NCBI GenBank assembly: GCA_947381905.1
Contig: CANCXL010000011.1
Location: forward strand, 1-55,662
DNA: 55,662 nucleotides
DNA from: an uncultured Clostridiaceae bacterium
GTDB lineage: Bacteria > Bacillota > Clostridia > TANB77 > CAG-465
Reading direction: 5' to 3'
Shown: positions 35,001 through 43,846 of the stretch, piece by piece
How positions within the stretch are numbered: the stretch's first letter is position 1
How the letters are laid out: each line of letters starts with the position of its first letter
Notes under the pieces: model-generated
Database searches by the model: none
Seen by the model: the letters and a program-made list of their open reading frames with translations, nothing else
Told to the model about the DNA's origin: nothing
Position numbers and translations under genes: made by a program

Positions 35001-35817
35001 ATTTACGGATAGTTACTGTAGCTGGGTTGCTTGCAGAACCTACTTGTTCAGTAGTAAAGAATGTAATGCTATTTCCATTTTTACTATAGCTAATATTTCC
35101 AGCATCAACTGTTAAATTTACATATGCCATAGTATTTAATGCATTTACATCTTCTACTGTATATTCATATCTTTGATTTGCTTCATTCCATCTCATTTCA
35201 AATGGAATTGCTCTTGCTTCTGCTTCATTACTTTTAGCAAATGATGGAGCAAGTTTTGATTGATTTGCTGAGTTTTTAATGTAAGTGTATGCATATTGAA
35301 CACCAGGAACTTTAGCTTCTAAAGCAGAAACTAAATCATTTTCTCCAGCAAATCCATTTTGGTATAACCAAATGTAAGCTTGAGTTGCAAGTGTAGCGGC
35401 TTCATCTCCGTTTGGTATAGTATTACCATATATTAATGCAATACCTAAATCGTCAGATGCTACACCACCCCATGTAAACTCATTTTCATCGCCTACAACA
35501 TTTCCAGGTGTCATGCTGTATGCTTTAGTTGTATTGTTATATAGTTTATTCAATAAGTTATATGATTGAACTGGGTTCATAGTTACCCCACCATATGTAA
35601 TACCGTCAGCATGTGTATTACTTACGTCTAATACATTAACAACAGCAGGTTTAGTGTTTCCTTCGTCACCTGAAACTATTGATTGTAAAGATGTAAGAAT
35701 AGTGCTAACCTGAATTTGTCCATTAACGGGTCTTGCCGCTTGTACATTAGTTCCAACTACTAATAGTGCACTTAATAGTACAAAGGCAAATACAAATTTT
35801 AGTTTACTAATTTTCAT
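32065..35817 (-). CDS. Cell-wall-anchored adhesin/pilin-like protein with Cna_B (SpaA) domains
   Basis: 1250 aa. A signal peptide (1-27, ending VQA) is followed by a thioester-domain-like region with TQAYIWLYQ (Q146). About seven or eight repeated beta-sandwich modules of the SpaA/Cna_B type follow (repeated YGTYAVKETKAP / YGKYTVKEVEAPEGY signatures, many with an isopeptide-type glutamate). The C-terminus is a sorting signal: NVPTGD (1218-1223), a hydrophobic stretch and KKLRRN. NVPTG resembles EVPTG/QVPTG of streptococcal pilins rather than LPxTG. The thioester region contains no cysteine. The start at 35817 has GGGAGAGG upstream and fits the signal peptide. No sortase gene is in the window. 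Confidence 0.9.
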   Translation of the reverse strand: MKISKLKFVFAFVLLSALLVVGTNVQAARPVNGQIQVSTILTSLQSIVSGDEGNTKPAVVNVLDVSNTHADGITYGGVTMNPVQSYNLLNKLYNNTTKAYSMTPGNVVGDENEFTWGGVASDDLGIALIYGNTIPNGDEAATLATQAYIWLYQNGFAGENDLVSALEAKVPGVQYAYTYIKNSANQSKLAPSFAKSNEAEARAIPFEMRWNEANQRYEYTVEDVNALNTMAYVNLTVDAGNISYSKNGNSITFFTTEQVGSASNPATVTIRKSINGGRYGAATASAAGKEFVYYTGAQRDSQVYYVSFYTNALRVKVHKTLQAGTNPNTGDATVAGARYGIYSDEACTKLVQEVVTDAQGYATSDPVEFADYWVKELAVSEGCKIDSAVKKAAKNAATDVNGQKVVTVESEEPVIYGGFRMVVSNSDLSGNTTKFPSVGSEITVTLDSNSNKNYVGVVNDIGVVEFTNLPYGHYTVTETKRVNDKLNFMDPLSIFIDREETYIYSKIINTDIAERYIKLIKLDAESKDKVTMSKTLYSVRDDKGNIISQKVMYPNEMVLNQYSTENLGYLVMPAKLPAGTYKVYEDVAPEGYYNATKDPSSSQYNQPVSTFTVEHVEGEPKDKIIEVPNENIPQKGIVTVTTRGNVLTGTNSVNKYGETVNQPAYTSQALSGAKFQIIAKEDIVTGDGFVHYRAGQVVDEFTSDATGEHKTKLYIGSYTLKMVEAPAGYAIDATERILEVTAQAQSVKEYNLPKQAYTLERQTYELDVTKVLEGLKYYRSTEGGIRDPHEPMTNAEAVEPINVAAFGDVLVGIYAAEDIADVNGVKRINANTLVDVVTFDDNGKGTFLSEYPMGKFYAKEIRTNINYELSDTKYNFETKPANNTDKVFNISVGTIVNEAIKSTKFTLQKIEELYPAEVNNEQSLFDKVASVIDKILSAFAGADDDANTDVILLPDAEVQLYFLAEDGKYYPLLEKVGEDYVEVVCTTNEKGEFTIEGLPYGTYAVKETKAPRYYELNEALVSFTLSPENKTEKRVLMDERILVAFDIAVEDETETPLEEVKVQLVDPETKKVAYEVVTDENGVAHFEDVRAGRYIRQVAGLEKWYVTPATKEYYLEKDTELLETVKVNYVRGNILINKTDDETGEPVPGCKFQIVDEDDVVVVEETTDDNGQLYVTGLLYGKYTVKEVEAPEGYEKSDLEMEVKVTENDFTYVVDFTNVPTGDIAVALYAIVALVSVSAIVVATKKLRRN

Positions 35818-35878
35818 ATATCCTCTCCCTTTCTTAGCTTTTCTATCAAAAATAATATTTTTATTACTTGATATTTTA

Positions 35879-35907
35879 ATAATACCATTAAGAAATCTTA
35901 TTTTCAA
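35879..35907 (-). promoter_or_regulatory. Adhesin gene promoter
   Basis: Minus strand TTGAAA (35902-35907), 17 nt, TATTAT (35879-35884) with TGG immediately before it (extended -10). Leader about 55 nt. Confidence 0.82.
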
Positions 35908-35989
35908 CTAGATAAATTTAAAAATCTGGTTTTATAGACAAATTGTTCCTAAATATTACAAATAAATTTCAACAATATTTCTTATAAAA

Positions 35990-36015
35990 AAATAGCCCTA
36001 TTTTTCGGGCTATTT
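35990..36015 (-). terminator. Terminator downstream of cadA
   Basis: Stem AAATAGCCC/GGGCTATTT with an 8-nt loop and a run of T on the minus strand. Second of two structures after cadA. Confidence 0.82.
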
Positions 36016-36044
36016 AAAGTTTTTTTAAATCTAGTTTTACGATA

Positions 36045-36070
36045 AAAGAAGTAACAATTGTTACTTCTTT
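36045..36070 (-). repeat. 26-nt perfect palindrome across the cadA stop codon
   Basis: AAAGAAGTAACAA followed by its exact reverse complement, covering the last codons and stop of cadA. It may act as a first terminator stem (TTTTATC follows on the minus strand) or as a 3' protective hairpin. Confidence 0.7.
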
Positions 36071-37971
36071 ATCTTTTCATTATATTTAAAAATTCTAAGA
36101 GAATTGAATATTGCAATTATTGCGACTCCAACATCTGCAAATACTGCAATCCACATATTTGTCATACCAAATACACTTAATGTTAAGAATAATATTTTAG
36201 CAAGTATTATAATTATTATATTCTCATTTACAATCATCTTAGTTTTTTTAGATATATTTATAGCTTCTATTATCTTATCTGGTTCATCAGTCATAAATAC
36301 TACATCAGCAGTTTCTACAGCAATATCTGATCCTTTTCCCATTGCAATACCAACATTTGCTGATGCGATTACAGGACTATCATTTATTCCATCTCCAATA
36401 AATGCTACATTTTTTCCTTTTTGTTTTGCTTCATCAATAATACGAACCTTGTCTTGTGGTAATAATTCATAATATACCTTATCCATTCCTATTTCTTTTC
36501 CAACTTGTTTGGCAGCATTTTCTCTATCTCCTGTAAGCATTATTACTTGTGATATTCCATTTTTATGCAAACATTGAACTAACTTTTTAGAACCTGATTT
36601 TACAGTATCAGAAAGAATAACAAATCCTTTATATTCTCCATCTACAGCTAAATGAACTATTGTACCTATACTTGTATTTTTTTCATATTTTATATTATTT
36701 TGCTCAATTATTTTATTATTTCCACAAATAACTTGTTTCGAGTCAATTATAGCTTTTATTCCATATCCAGACATTTCTTCATGTTCAGTAATTCTTGATT
36801 CATCTATATGTTTTTGATATTTTTCAATTATAGACCTTGCTATAACATGGTTAGATTTGTATTCTGCTAACGCTATATATTCTAATATCTCATCTTCTGT
36901 ATAATCAGATGTAGAATTAATAGAACTAACCGAAAATTTTCCATCTGTTAAGGTACCTGTTTTATCCATATAGATTTCATCAATATTTGTTAGCTCGTCA
37001 AGATATATTGTACCTTTAGCAAGAATTCCTTTTTTGCTTGCGGCCCCCATTCCAACAAAAAAGCCTAAAGGAATAGATATAACAAGTGCACAAGGACAAG
37101 AAATTACTAAAAAGTTTAGTGCTCTATATACTGTATCATTTATGCTAACTTTAAATATTAAAGGCAAGCAAATTAAAACTAAAACTGCAAGAAAAATTAC
37201 AATTGGAGTATAGTATTTACAAAACTTAGAAATATATTTTTCTGTTTTGGATTTATTTCTACTAGCATTTTCAACAAGTTCAACTATTTTAGATATAGTG
37301 CTATCTTTTTCTTCTCTAATTACTCTCAAGTCTATAGCATTACCTACATTAATACTTCCAGATAAGACTTCGTTCCCCTTTTTAATATTAACATATCCAC
37401 TTTCACCATTTAAGGCTGACATGTCTAGCTGTGCACTCTCACTTATTAAGGAACAATCTAAAGGTATTCTATCTCCTGTCTTTATGATAATTTCTTCTCC
37501 TACCTTAACATCTTCAGTCCTTTTAGCTTTTCCTTCTTTTAACATAACTTCACTAATTTTTAAGTCTAACACTTTAGATATTTTTTCTTTTGAAGAATCC
37601 ACAGCCTTATCCTGTAACATTTCTCCTATCATATATAATACTAAAACAGCTATTGCCTCTGTATATTCTCCAATAGCCATAGCTCCAAGTGTTGCAACAG
37701 TCATAATTAAATTCTCATCAAACATATCTTTACTAAATAAATGTTTGAAAGCCTTTAAAATTATCTTATAACCAATAGCCATATATGCTATTATATATAA
37801 TACAATAGATATTACTTGTAATTTATTCATCAACATATACGCTATAATCGTAAGTATTACACCAATACACGTTAATATCTTATCCTTAGTTGTAAGTTCT
37901 TCATCTTCATGATGATGCTCGTGTTCACATTCATGACAATGATCATGTCCATGGTTATGATTACTACTCAT
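36061..37971 (-). CDS. cadA: P1B-type heavy-metal ATPase (Cd/Zn/Pb exporter)
   Basis: 636 aa. The His-rich cytoplasmic N-terminus (about 1-24, many HxH) replaces a CxxC heavy-metal domain. Eight membrane segments are expected. The ion motif is SCPCAL (C292-P-C294), the phosphorylated aspartate is D336 in DKTGTLTD, TGD is in MLTGDREN, and GDGINDSP is the hinge. CPC plus the His-rich start points to zinc/cadmium/lead export. It is translated right behind arsR (2-bp gap, AGGAGGG inside the arsR end), so the repressor and pump form one metal-inducible operon. Confidence 0.93.
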   Translation of the reverse strand: MSSNHNHGHDHCHECEHEHHHEDEELTTKDKILTCIGVILTIIAYMLMNKLQVISIVLYIIAYMAIGYKIILKAFKHLFSKDMFDENLIMTVATLGAMAIGEYTEAIAVLVLYMIGEMLQDKAVDSSKEKISKVLDLKISEVMLKEGKAKRTEDVKVGEEIIIKTGDRIPLDCSLISESAQLDMSALNGESGYVNIKKGNEVLSGSINVGNAIDLRVIREEKDSTISKIVELVENASRNKSKTEKYISKFCKYYTPIVIFLAVLVLICLPLIFKVSINDTVYRALNFLVISCPCALVISIPLGFFVGMGAASKKGILAKGTIYLDELTNIDEIYMDKTGTLTDGKFSVSSINSTSDYTEDEILEYIALAEYKSNHVIARSIIEKYQKHIDESRITEHEEMSGYGIKAIIDSKQVICGNNKIIEQNNIKYEKNTSIGTIVHLAVDGEYKGFVILSDTVKSGSKKLVQCLHKNGISQVIMLTGDRENAAKQVGKEIGMDKVYYELLPQDKVRIIDEAKQKGKNVAFIGDGINDSPVIASANVGIAMGKGSDIAVETADVVFMTDEPDKIIEAINISKKTKMIVNENIIIIILAKILFLTLSVFGMTNMWIAVFADVGVAIIAIFNSLRIFKYNEKIKK

Positions 37972-37973
37972 AA

Positions 37974-38267
37974 TTATCTTCCCTCCTTAACATGTTCTAT
38001 TGCTAAATCAAAAAGTTTCTCAATATGGTCATCATCTAAAGAATAATATACCTCTTTACCCCTTTTTATCGCCTTAACCATCCTTGATGATTTTAAATTT
38101 GCAAGTTGATGCGATACTGCAGAATGTGTCATACCAATAAGTTCTGCTATATCTAATACACACATCTCTTTTTTAGATAAACAAAAAAGTATTTTTATTC
38201 TAGTTGGATCGCCCATTAGTTTGAATAAATCAGCTAAATCGTTATAAATATCTTTATGATTTTCCAT
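37974..38267 (-). CDS. ArsR/SmtB-family metal-responsive repressor
   Basis: 97 aa, winged-helix repressor. The recognition helix is in IAELIGMTHSAVSHQLANL. An alpha5 metal site is visible with SmtB/CzrA spacing: D79, H81, H92, E95 (D-x-H then H-x-x-E), the zinc-sensing type. The alpha3N cadmium/lead site is reduced to one cysteine (C36, EMCVLD instead of ELCVCD), so zinc is the likelier effector. It is first in the operon with the efflux ATPase, and an operator-like inverted repeat lies between its -10 and start. Confidence 0.93.
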   Translation of the reverse strand: MENHKDIYNDLADLFKLMGDPTRIKILFCLSKKEMCVLDIAELIGMTHSAVSHQLANLKSSRMVKAIKRGKEVYYSLDDDHIEKLFDLAIEHVKEGR

Positions 38268-38280
38268 ATTTCCTCCTTAT

Positions 38281-38333
38281 ATGAATATATGTTCATACAT
38301 TCATATATTAACATATAATAAATAATATGTCAA
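38281..38333 (-). promoter_or_regulatory. arsR-cadA promoter and operator
   Basis: Minus strand TTGACA (38328-38333), 17 nt, TAATAT (38305-38310). Directly downstream, 38281-38296 holds ATGAA-6 nt-TTCAT, the imperfect inverted repeat bound by SmtB/CzrA/ZiaR-type repressors, with a further partial half site at 38300-38308. Binding there would block transcription initiation. Confidence 0.78.
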
Positions 38334-38356
38334 TAATTTTATTTTTATGCAGAAAA

Positions 38357-38382
38357 AATAAAGAGCATTTCTGCTCTTTATT
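38357..38382 (-). terminator. Terminator of the rimP-truB operon
   Basis: 11-bp stem AATAAAGAGCA/TGCTCTTTATT with a 4-nt loop, then T-run on the minus strand. The truB stop codon is inside the stem. Confidence 0.88.
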
Positions 38383-39256
38383 CAACTATAAATCTTTTTA
38401 GATTTTTATTTTCAACTGTTCCAAGTCCAATATATTTTCCTTTATTGTATACACGTACAATTTGATCAGAAGATTGAACTTCAAGTTTTACTCCATTTAT
38501 AAACTTATTTAATTCCTCATCAGATAGTGTTATTTTCTTATTCTCTTCATAATATTCTTCAATAGATATTATTTTATCTAACATATCTAAATAATCCATT
38601 TTTAAATAATCATAAAGTGGAATACTATCTTCTATATTAAAGGTTCCAGTTTGTGTTCTTCTAAGCTCTGTCATTGTTGCTCCACACCCTATTTTTTTAC
38701 CTATATCATTTACAAGGCTTCTTATATATGTTCCTTTAGAACATACAACATCAAAAGCAACTTCTTTAGATTCTAAGTCTATTTTTATATTATCTATACT
38801 ATAAATTTCAATTTCTCTTGGTTTTATTTCAACATCCTTATCTTCTCTTGCATATTGATATAGTTTTTTACCTTCAACTTTTATAGCTGAATACTTTGGC
38901 GGAACTTGCTGTTGTTTGCCTATAAATCTTTTTATTCTTTCTTTAATATATATTTCATCTTTATTAAAAACACTAGCAAATACAATTCTACCTGTAATAT
39001 CATATGTATCTGTTTCTACGCCAAGAAGCATCTTTACACTATACTTTTTTGTTTCTGCTACGAGCTTATCACTTAGCTTTGTAGCTTCTCCAATACATAT
39101 TGGTAATACTCCTGTTGCAAGAGGATCTAACGTACCAGTATGTCCAACTTTTTGATCTGGAAAAATTTTTCTTATAGCATCTACAACATCATGAGATGTA
39201 ATACATTGTGGTTTATCTATATTAAGTATTCCATTTTTTGTCTGTGGTATTATCAT
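38378..39256 (-). CDS. truB: tRNA pseudouridine-55 synthase
   Basis: 292 aa. It makes pseudouridine at position 55 in the T-loop of tRNAs. Catalytic D44 is in GHTGTLDPLATGVLP, with GILNIDKP at the N-terminus and GTYIRSLVNDIG later; a short PUA-like C-terminal domain follows (about 235-292). Its ATG overlaps the stop of nrnA (TAATG). Last gene of the operon. Confidence 0.96.
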   Translation of the reverse strand: MIIPQTKNGILNIDKPQCITSHDVVDAIRKIFPDQKVGHTGTLDPLATGVLPICIGEATKLSDKLVAETKKYSVKMLLGVETDTYDITGRIVFASVFNKDEIYIKERIKRFIGKQQQVPPKYSAIKVEGKKLYQYAREDKDVEIKPREIEIYSIDNIKIDLESKEVAFDVVCSKGTYIRSLVNDIGKKIGCGATMTELRRTQTGTFNIEDSIPLYDYLKMDYLDMLDKIISIEEYYEENKKITLSDEELNKFINGVKLEVQSSDQIVRVYNKGKYIGLGTVENKNLKRFIVE

Positions 39257-40203
39257 TATATCATCTCTCCTACTGCTCTAATTAGTTTCTCTTTTTCTGT
39301 TTCTATATCTTCTTTCATTGTATAACCCGAAGCCCTAGGATGTCCGCCACCTCCAAATGCTATGGCAATTTTTGATGTGTCAATTCTTCCACCAGAACGC
39401 ATACTAACTTTCAATGAACCATCGCTTTTTCCTCTAACATATACAGCGACTTCTGTTCCTTCAACAGCTCTTAAATAATTTGTCATACCTTCTGAATCTT
39501 CATCATTTATTCCTAGTTCACTTATCTCTTTATAACTTACATATGAAAATCTTAACTTTCCATCAAAATATACTTCCATATTATCCACTGTTTTAGCAAT
39601 TAATTTTAATTTTGATTCTTTCATAGTATCGTTAAGTTTCTTACATACACTGACAGCCTCAGCACCACATTCTAAAAGTTCTGCAACAGCCCTAAAAGTA
39701 TCAGCGTTTGCATTAGAATAGTTAAAGCTTCCTGTATCAGTCATAATTCCAGTATATAATAATGTAGCAATATCTTTATCTATTTTTGCACCTAAGTATT
39801 TAATAAATAAATATGCTATTTCACTTGCTGAAGATTTGTTATCGTTTATATATCTAAAATCTCCATATGGGGCTGATATCTGATGATGATCAAGCATAAT
39901 AACTTTTTTTGCCCTTTTATATTCATCTTCAGATATTGCAAGTCTTGTAACATCGCTAGAGTCTAAAGCTATTAGCAAATCATATTCTTCATCCTCAATT
40001 GAATTTATACTAGTTTGAACACCAGGTAAAAACTCAAAAACAGTTGAATAAGATGGCATAACAACATGTACATCTTTATTCATTTTCTTTAGAGCAAAAT
40101 ATACTGCAAATGTAGAGCCTATTGCATCTCCATCTGGATTTATATGTGCTACAATATATATTTTATTTGATTTTTCTACTATTTCTTTTGCCTCTTTAAA
40201 CAA
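39256..40203 (-). CDS. nrnA: DHH-family nanoRNase / pAp phosphatase
   Basis: 315 aa. Degrades short oligoribonucleotides and pAp from the 3' nucleotide pathway. DHH phosphoesterase motifs are in order: AHINPDGDAIGS, LIALDSSD, MLDHHQIS and, in the DHHA1 domain, FGGGGHPRASG. It is located between rbfA and truB, as in many Firmicutes. The C-terminus overlaps truB by one base. Confidence 0.93.
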   Translation of the reverse strand: MFKEAKEIVEKSNKIYIVAHINPDGDAIGSTFAVYFALKKMNKDVHVVMPSYSTVFEFLPGVQTSINSIEDEEYDLLIALDSSDVTRLAISEDEYKRAKKVIMLDHHQISAPYGDFRYINDNKSSASEIAYLFIKYLGAKIDKDIATLLYTGIMTDTGSFNYSNANADTFRAVAELLECGAEAVSVCKKLNDTMKESKLKLIAKTVDNMEVYFDGKLRFSYVSYKEISELGINDEDSEGMTNYLRAVEGTEVAVYVRGKSDGSLKVSMRSGGRIDTSKIAIAFGGGGHPRASGYTMKEDIETEKEKLIRAVGEMI

Positions 40204-40225
40204 TACAATCCCCCCAAAACTTACT

Positions 40226-40579
40226 TTATTTATTCATATTATCTTTTTCTATAACTTCCTTGATAACTCTATCCATATGTTCTCCATATTCCATTGAGTT
40301 ATCTAGTTTAAATGTAATTTCTGGCATATTTCTCATTCTAACTCTTCTTCCAAGTTCTTTTTTTATGAATCCTTTTGCCTTTGTTAAAGCTTCAACAACT
40401 TTATCTTTATTACATTTACCAAAGATGCTAACGTATACAGTTGCATATTTTTGATCTGGAGTTATTTTAACATCAGTTACAGAGATTAACCCTGTAACTG
40501 ATTTTTCTTTAACTTCATGCATTATAATATCACTTAGTGCTATTTTAACATCTTGTTCTAGTCTTTCGTGTCTTTGCAT
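40226..40579 (-). CDS. rbfA: Ribosome-binding factor A
   Basis: 117 aa, KH-fold 30S maturation factor. QRHERLEQDVKIALSDIIMHEV at the start and MRNMPEITFKLDNSMEYGEHMDRVI at the end are family hallmarks. An AGGAGG site precedes the ATG. Sits 10 bp after infB. Confidence 0.95.
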   Translation of the reverse strand: MQRHERLEQDVKIALSDIIMHEVKEKSVTGLISVTDVKITPDQKYATVYVSIFGKCNKDKVVEALTKAKGFIKKELGRRVRMRNMPEITFKLDNSMEYGEHMDRVIKEVIEKDNMNK

Positions 40580-40589
40580 TAATATCCTC

Positions 40590-43571
40590 CTATTTTACTT
40601 CTTCCATTACGAAGCATTCGAATATATCTCCTTCTTTAATATCACTATGATTTTCAAGTTTAATACCACATTCGTAGTTTTCATTAACTTCTTTTACATC
40701 ATCTTTTTCTCTTTTTAATGAATCTATTTTTATTTCAAGAAGTACAATATTATCTCTTACAAGTCTTACCATTGCTCCTTTAATAATCTTACCAGATTTT
40801 ACATAGCATCCTGCAACAATACCAACACCTGTAATTTTAAATATTTTTCTAACTTCAGCTGTACCATATTTAACTTCCTTATATTTTTTAGGCATCATAC
40901 CTTTAAGGGCAGTTTCAACATCATTTATTGCATCATAGATAACACTATAAAGTCTCATATCTACTTTTTCTTTTTTAGCTTGTTGTTCTGCTGCAGATTC
41001 TGGTCTAACATTAAATCCTATTATAATAGCATTTGATACAGAAGCAAGTGTAACATCTGATTCTTTAATACCACCAGTTGATGCATGTAAAACTCTTACT
41101 CTTACTTCATCATTAGATAGTTTAATTAACGAATCCTTCATAGCTTCAACAGATCCTTGAACATCTGCTTTTATAATTACATTAAGTTCTTTAATCTTAC
41201 CTTGTTTGATTTGACCAAATAAATCATCAAGTGTAATTTTACTTCCTTGCTTAATAAGATCCATTCTTTGTTTTGCAATTCTCTTTTCAATTAATTGTTT
41301 TGCAACTTTCTCATTTTCTACTTCATAGAATACATCTCCTGTTTGAGGAACGTGAGATAAACCTAAAACTTCAACAGGTGTTGAAGGCCCTGCCATCTTA
41401 ACAGATCTTCCCTTATCATCCTTCATAGCACGAATTTTAGATACCATATCTCCAACAACAATAGTGTCCCCTACATTTAATTGTCCTCTTTGTACAAGCA
41501 TTGATACTATTGTACCTTTAGTTTTGTCTAGTCTTGCCTCTATTACTGTACCTTTAGATTGTTTATTTGGATTTGCTTTTAAATCTTTCATGTCTGCTAT
41601 TAATAATAACATTTCAAGTAGATTATCTATTCCTTCACCAGTTTTAGCAGATATAGGAACACAAATTGTATCTCCACCCCATTCTTCTGGTACTAGGTCA
41701 TGTTCTAGTAATTCTTGTTTAACTCTTTCGATATTTGCACCAGGCTTATCTATTTTATTTATTGCAACTAAGATACTTACACCAGCAGCTTTAGCATGGT
41801 CTATAGCTTCTACAGTTTGAGGTTTTATACCGTCGTCTGCTGCAACAATTATTATAGCTATATCTGTAATTTGAGCTCCTCTTGCTCTCATTGCAGTAAA
41901 TGCTTCATGTCCTGGAGTATCTAAGAAACATACTTCTCTGTCTTTAACTTTAACTTTATATGCACCTATATGTTGTGTAATACCACCAGCTTCGCCTTCA
42001 ACAACATTTGTTTTTCTTAATCTATCTAGAAGTGATGTTTTACCATGGTCAACGTGTCCCATAACAACAACTATTGGTGGTCTTGGAGCTAAATCTTCTT
42101 CTTTATCCTCACTATCATCAAATAATATATCTTCTTCTGTAACTACAACTTCTTTTTCAGCAGTAATACCAAATTCACCAGCAATTAAATATGCAGTATC
42201 AAAATCTATATCTTGGTTTACAGTTGCCATTATTCCCATAGAGAACAATTTCTTTATTATTTCTGATGCTTGTTTTTTTATTGCCTCAGCAAATTCTTTT
42301 ACTGTCATAGTTTCAGGTAATTTAACTTCAGTCATAGGAATTATTTTAGTTTGTTTCATCTCAACTTTTTGAACTTTATTTTTCTTTTTATTAGATCCTT
42401 TTCTAGATAAATCACTTTCTCTTTCATAAAGTTCCATTAAGCCGTCATGATTAATTTCCATTCCTCTAAGTTTTCCTGTAGAAACTCTAGAGTTTTCTTC
42501 TCTTAATTTATTTTTGTCTATTTTTTCTTTTCTATTTTCTAAACTTGCTACATTTTTATCATTGTATTTTTTCTTATCTCTCTCATTATTTGAAGAACTA
42601 TAATCTCTTGATTCCTTTAGTTCAAGAGGAGATTTTTCTGCTTGTTTAATAAATTTATTAACTTGATATGAAGTATTATCTGAATTTTGTCTTTGATCTC
42701 TTCTAAAGTTATTTCTTTGTGGTCTATCACCGTTTTGATCATTTCTTCTAAAATTATTGTTTCCATTATTATTGTTATTTCTTCTAAAATCTTTATTATC
42801 CTTATTGTCTCTGTTATCTCTATTATTTGAATTTCTATTATAATTTGGGTTACTTTGGGAATTATAATTATTATTCTTTCTAAAATTATTATCTCTACTA
42901 AAGTTATTATCTCTGTTATTTCTATTATTAGTATTATTTCTATTGTTATTCATGTTATTATTTTTATTATTTACTGTAGCGTTTCTATCCATATTATTAC
43001 CGCTTTCTTTTACATTGTTTGTTACTACTTCTTTTACTTCTACTTTAGTTTCTAATTTAGTCTCAATCTTTGGTTCAATTTTAGTTTCAATAACTTCTTC
43101 TTTTACTTCAGGTTTTGGTTCTGTTTTCTCAACAGGTTTACCATTTCTAGTTATAACAATATTATTTCTATTATTTTGGAATCTATTTCTTCTGTCAAAA
43201 GAATTATTTTTATTTCTATTTTGAGTATTATTTGAATTATTATTCCTATTATCTACTCTATTATTTGTTCTAGTTTGCTGAGTACTTCTTTTTATATCTC
43301 CAGCTATATTAGTAGTAATTTCTTTTATTTCTTTTCCTTCATTATCTGTATTAATTACTCTAACATTTCTTCTTATAATATGTACTTGCTCTTGTTTTTT
43401 ATCTTCTTTGACAGCTTTTTTTCCATTTCCCTTAATTTTATTTACTTCACTTTCTTCAAGTGTAGATAAGTGAGATTTTACACTTATACCCATCTTGTTA
43501 AGTTTATCTAACATTTCTGTATTAGATAAATTCATTTCTTTTGCTAATTCATATACTTTTAATTTTCCCAA
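40590..43571 (-). CDS. infB: Translation initiation factor IF-2, Asn/Arg-rich N-terminus
   Basis: 993 aa. GTPase that places fMet-tRNA on the 30S subunit. An IF2N helical domain (1-50) is followed by a long low-complexity region (about 95-310) dominated by Asn and Arg (NNRNNxxN repeats) and a charged helix. A second IF2N-like segment precedes the G domain. The G domain starts near 500 with GHVDHGKTS (G505), DTPGHEAF and NKIDKP, followed by domains II-IV. It starts with TTG at 43571, inside the end of ylxR (13-bp overlap), after a GGGGGAAGAAG site. Confidence 0.96.
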   Translation of the reverse strand: MGKLKVYELAKEMNLSNTEMLDKLNKMGISVKSHLSTLEESEVNKIKGNGKKAVKEDKKQEQVHIIRRNVRVINTDNEGKEIKEITTNIAGDIKRSTQQTRTNNRVDNRNNNSNNTQNRNKNNSFDRRNRFQNNRNNIVITRNGKPVEKTEPKPEVKEEVIETKIEPKIETKLETKVEVKEVVTNNVKESGNNMDRNATVNNKNNNMNNNRNNTNNRNNRDNNFSRDNNFRKNNNYNSQSNPNYNRNSNNRDNRDNKDNKDFRRNNNNNGNNNFRRNDQNGDRPQRNNFRRDQRQNSDNTSYQVNKFIKQAEKSPLELKESRDYSSSNNERDKKKYNDKNVASLENRKEKIDKNKLREENSRVSTGKLRGMEINHDGLMELYERESDLSRKGSNKKKNKVQKVEMKQTKIIPMTEVKLPETMTVKEFAEAIKKQASEIIKKLFSMGIMATVNQDIDFDTAYLIAGEFGITAEKEVVVTEEDILFDDSEDKEEDLAPRPPIVVVMGHVDHGKTSLLDRLRKTNVVEGEAGGITQHIGAYKVKVKDREVCFLDTPGHEAFTAMRARGAQITDIAIIIVAADDGIKPQTVEAIDHAKAAGVSILVAINKIDKPGANIERVKQELLEHDLVPEEWGGDTICVPISAKTGEGIDNLLEMLLLIADMKDLKANPNKQSKGTVIEARLDKTKGTIVSMLVQRGQLNVGDTIVVGDMVSKIRAMKDDKGRSVKMAGPSTPVEVLGLSHVPQTGDVFYEVENEKVAKQLIEKRIAKQRMDLIKQGSKITLDDLFGQIKQGKIKELNVIIKADVQGSVEAMKDSLIKLSNDEVRVRVLHASTGGIKESDVTLASVSNAIIIGFNVRPESAAEQQAKKEKVDMRLYSVIYDAINDVETALKGMMPKKYKEVKYGTAEVRKIFKITGVGIVAGCYVKSGKIIKGAMVRLVRDNIVLLEIKIDSLKREKDDVKEVNENYECGIKLENHSDIKEGDIFECFVMEEVK

Positions 43572-43828
43572 ACTTCTTCCCCCAATTCTTTTAATACTTC
43601 TAAAATACTATTACTTTCGACATCTATTTTTAAATTAACTCTGTTTTTTAGTATCGCTTTTTCTAAATTGGATATACACTTTTTATCCTTACAAACGTAT
43701 ACCCCTCTATTATTAATATTCTGTTTTTTGTCTATTATAGCTTTTTTTTCATTATCTGCTACAATTCTAAAAAAATCTTGTTTTTGTTTCCTTGTCTTAC
43801 ACGCTATACAGCATCTAATAGGAGTCAT
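43559..43828 (-). CDS. rnpM: YlxR/RnpM-family protein
   Basis: 89 aa. N-terminal [21 protein letters not shown] and [12 protein letters not shown] are the YlxR signature (PxRxC, RGAYVC). In Bacillus, YlxR (RnpM) modulates RNase P. It sits between nusA and infB as usual. The L7Ae-like ylxQ gene that often follows is missing. Confidence 0.93.
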   Translation of the reverse strand: MTPIRCCIACKTRKQKQDFFRIVADNEKKAIIDKKQNINNRGVYVCKDKKCISNLEKAILKNRVNLKIDVESNSILEVLKELGEEVWEN

Positions 43829-43846
43829 TACATCACCTTTTTTCTA

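Noticed and set aside
42855..43469. Plus-strand open frames rich in Ile/Phe opposite infB
   Set aside because: They are antisense shadows of the Asn/Arg-rich repeats of infB, without ribosome sites.
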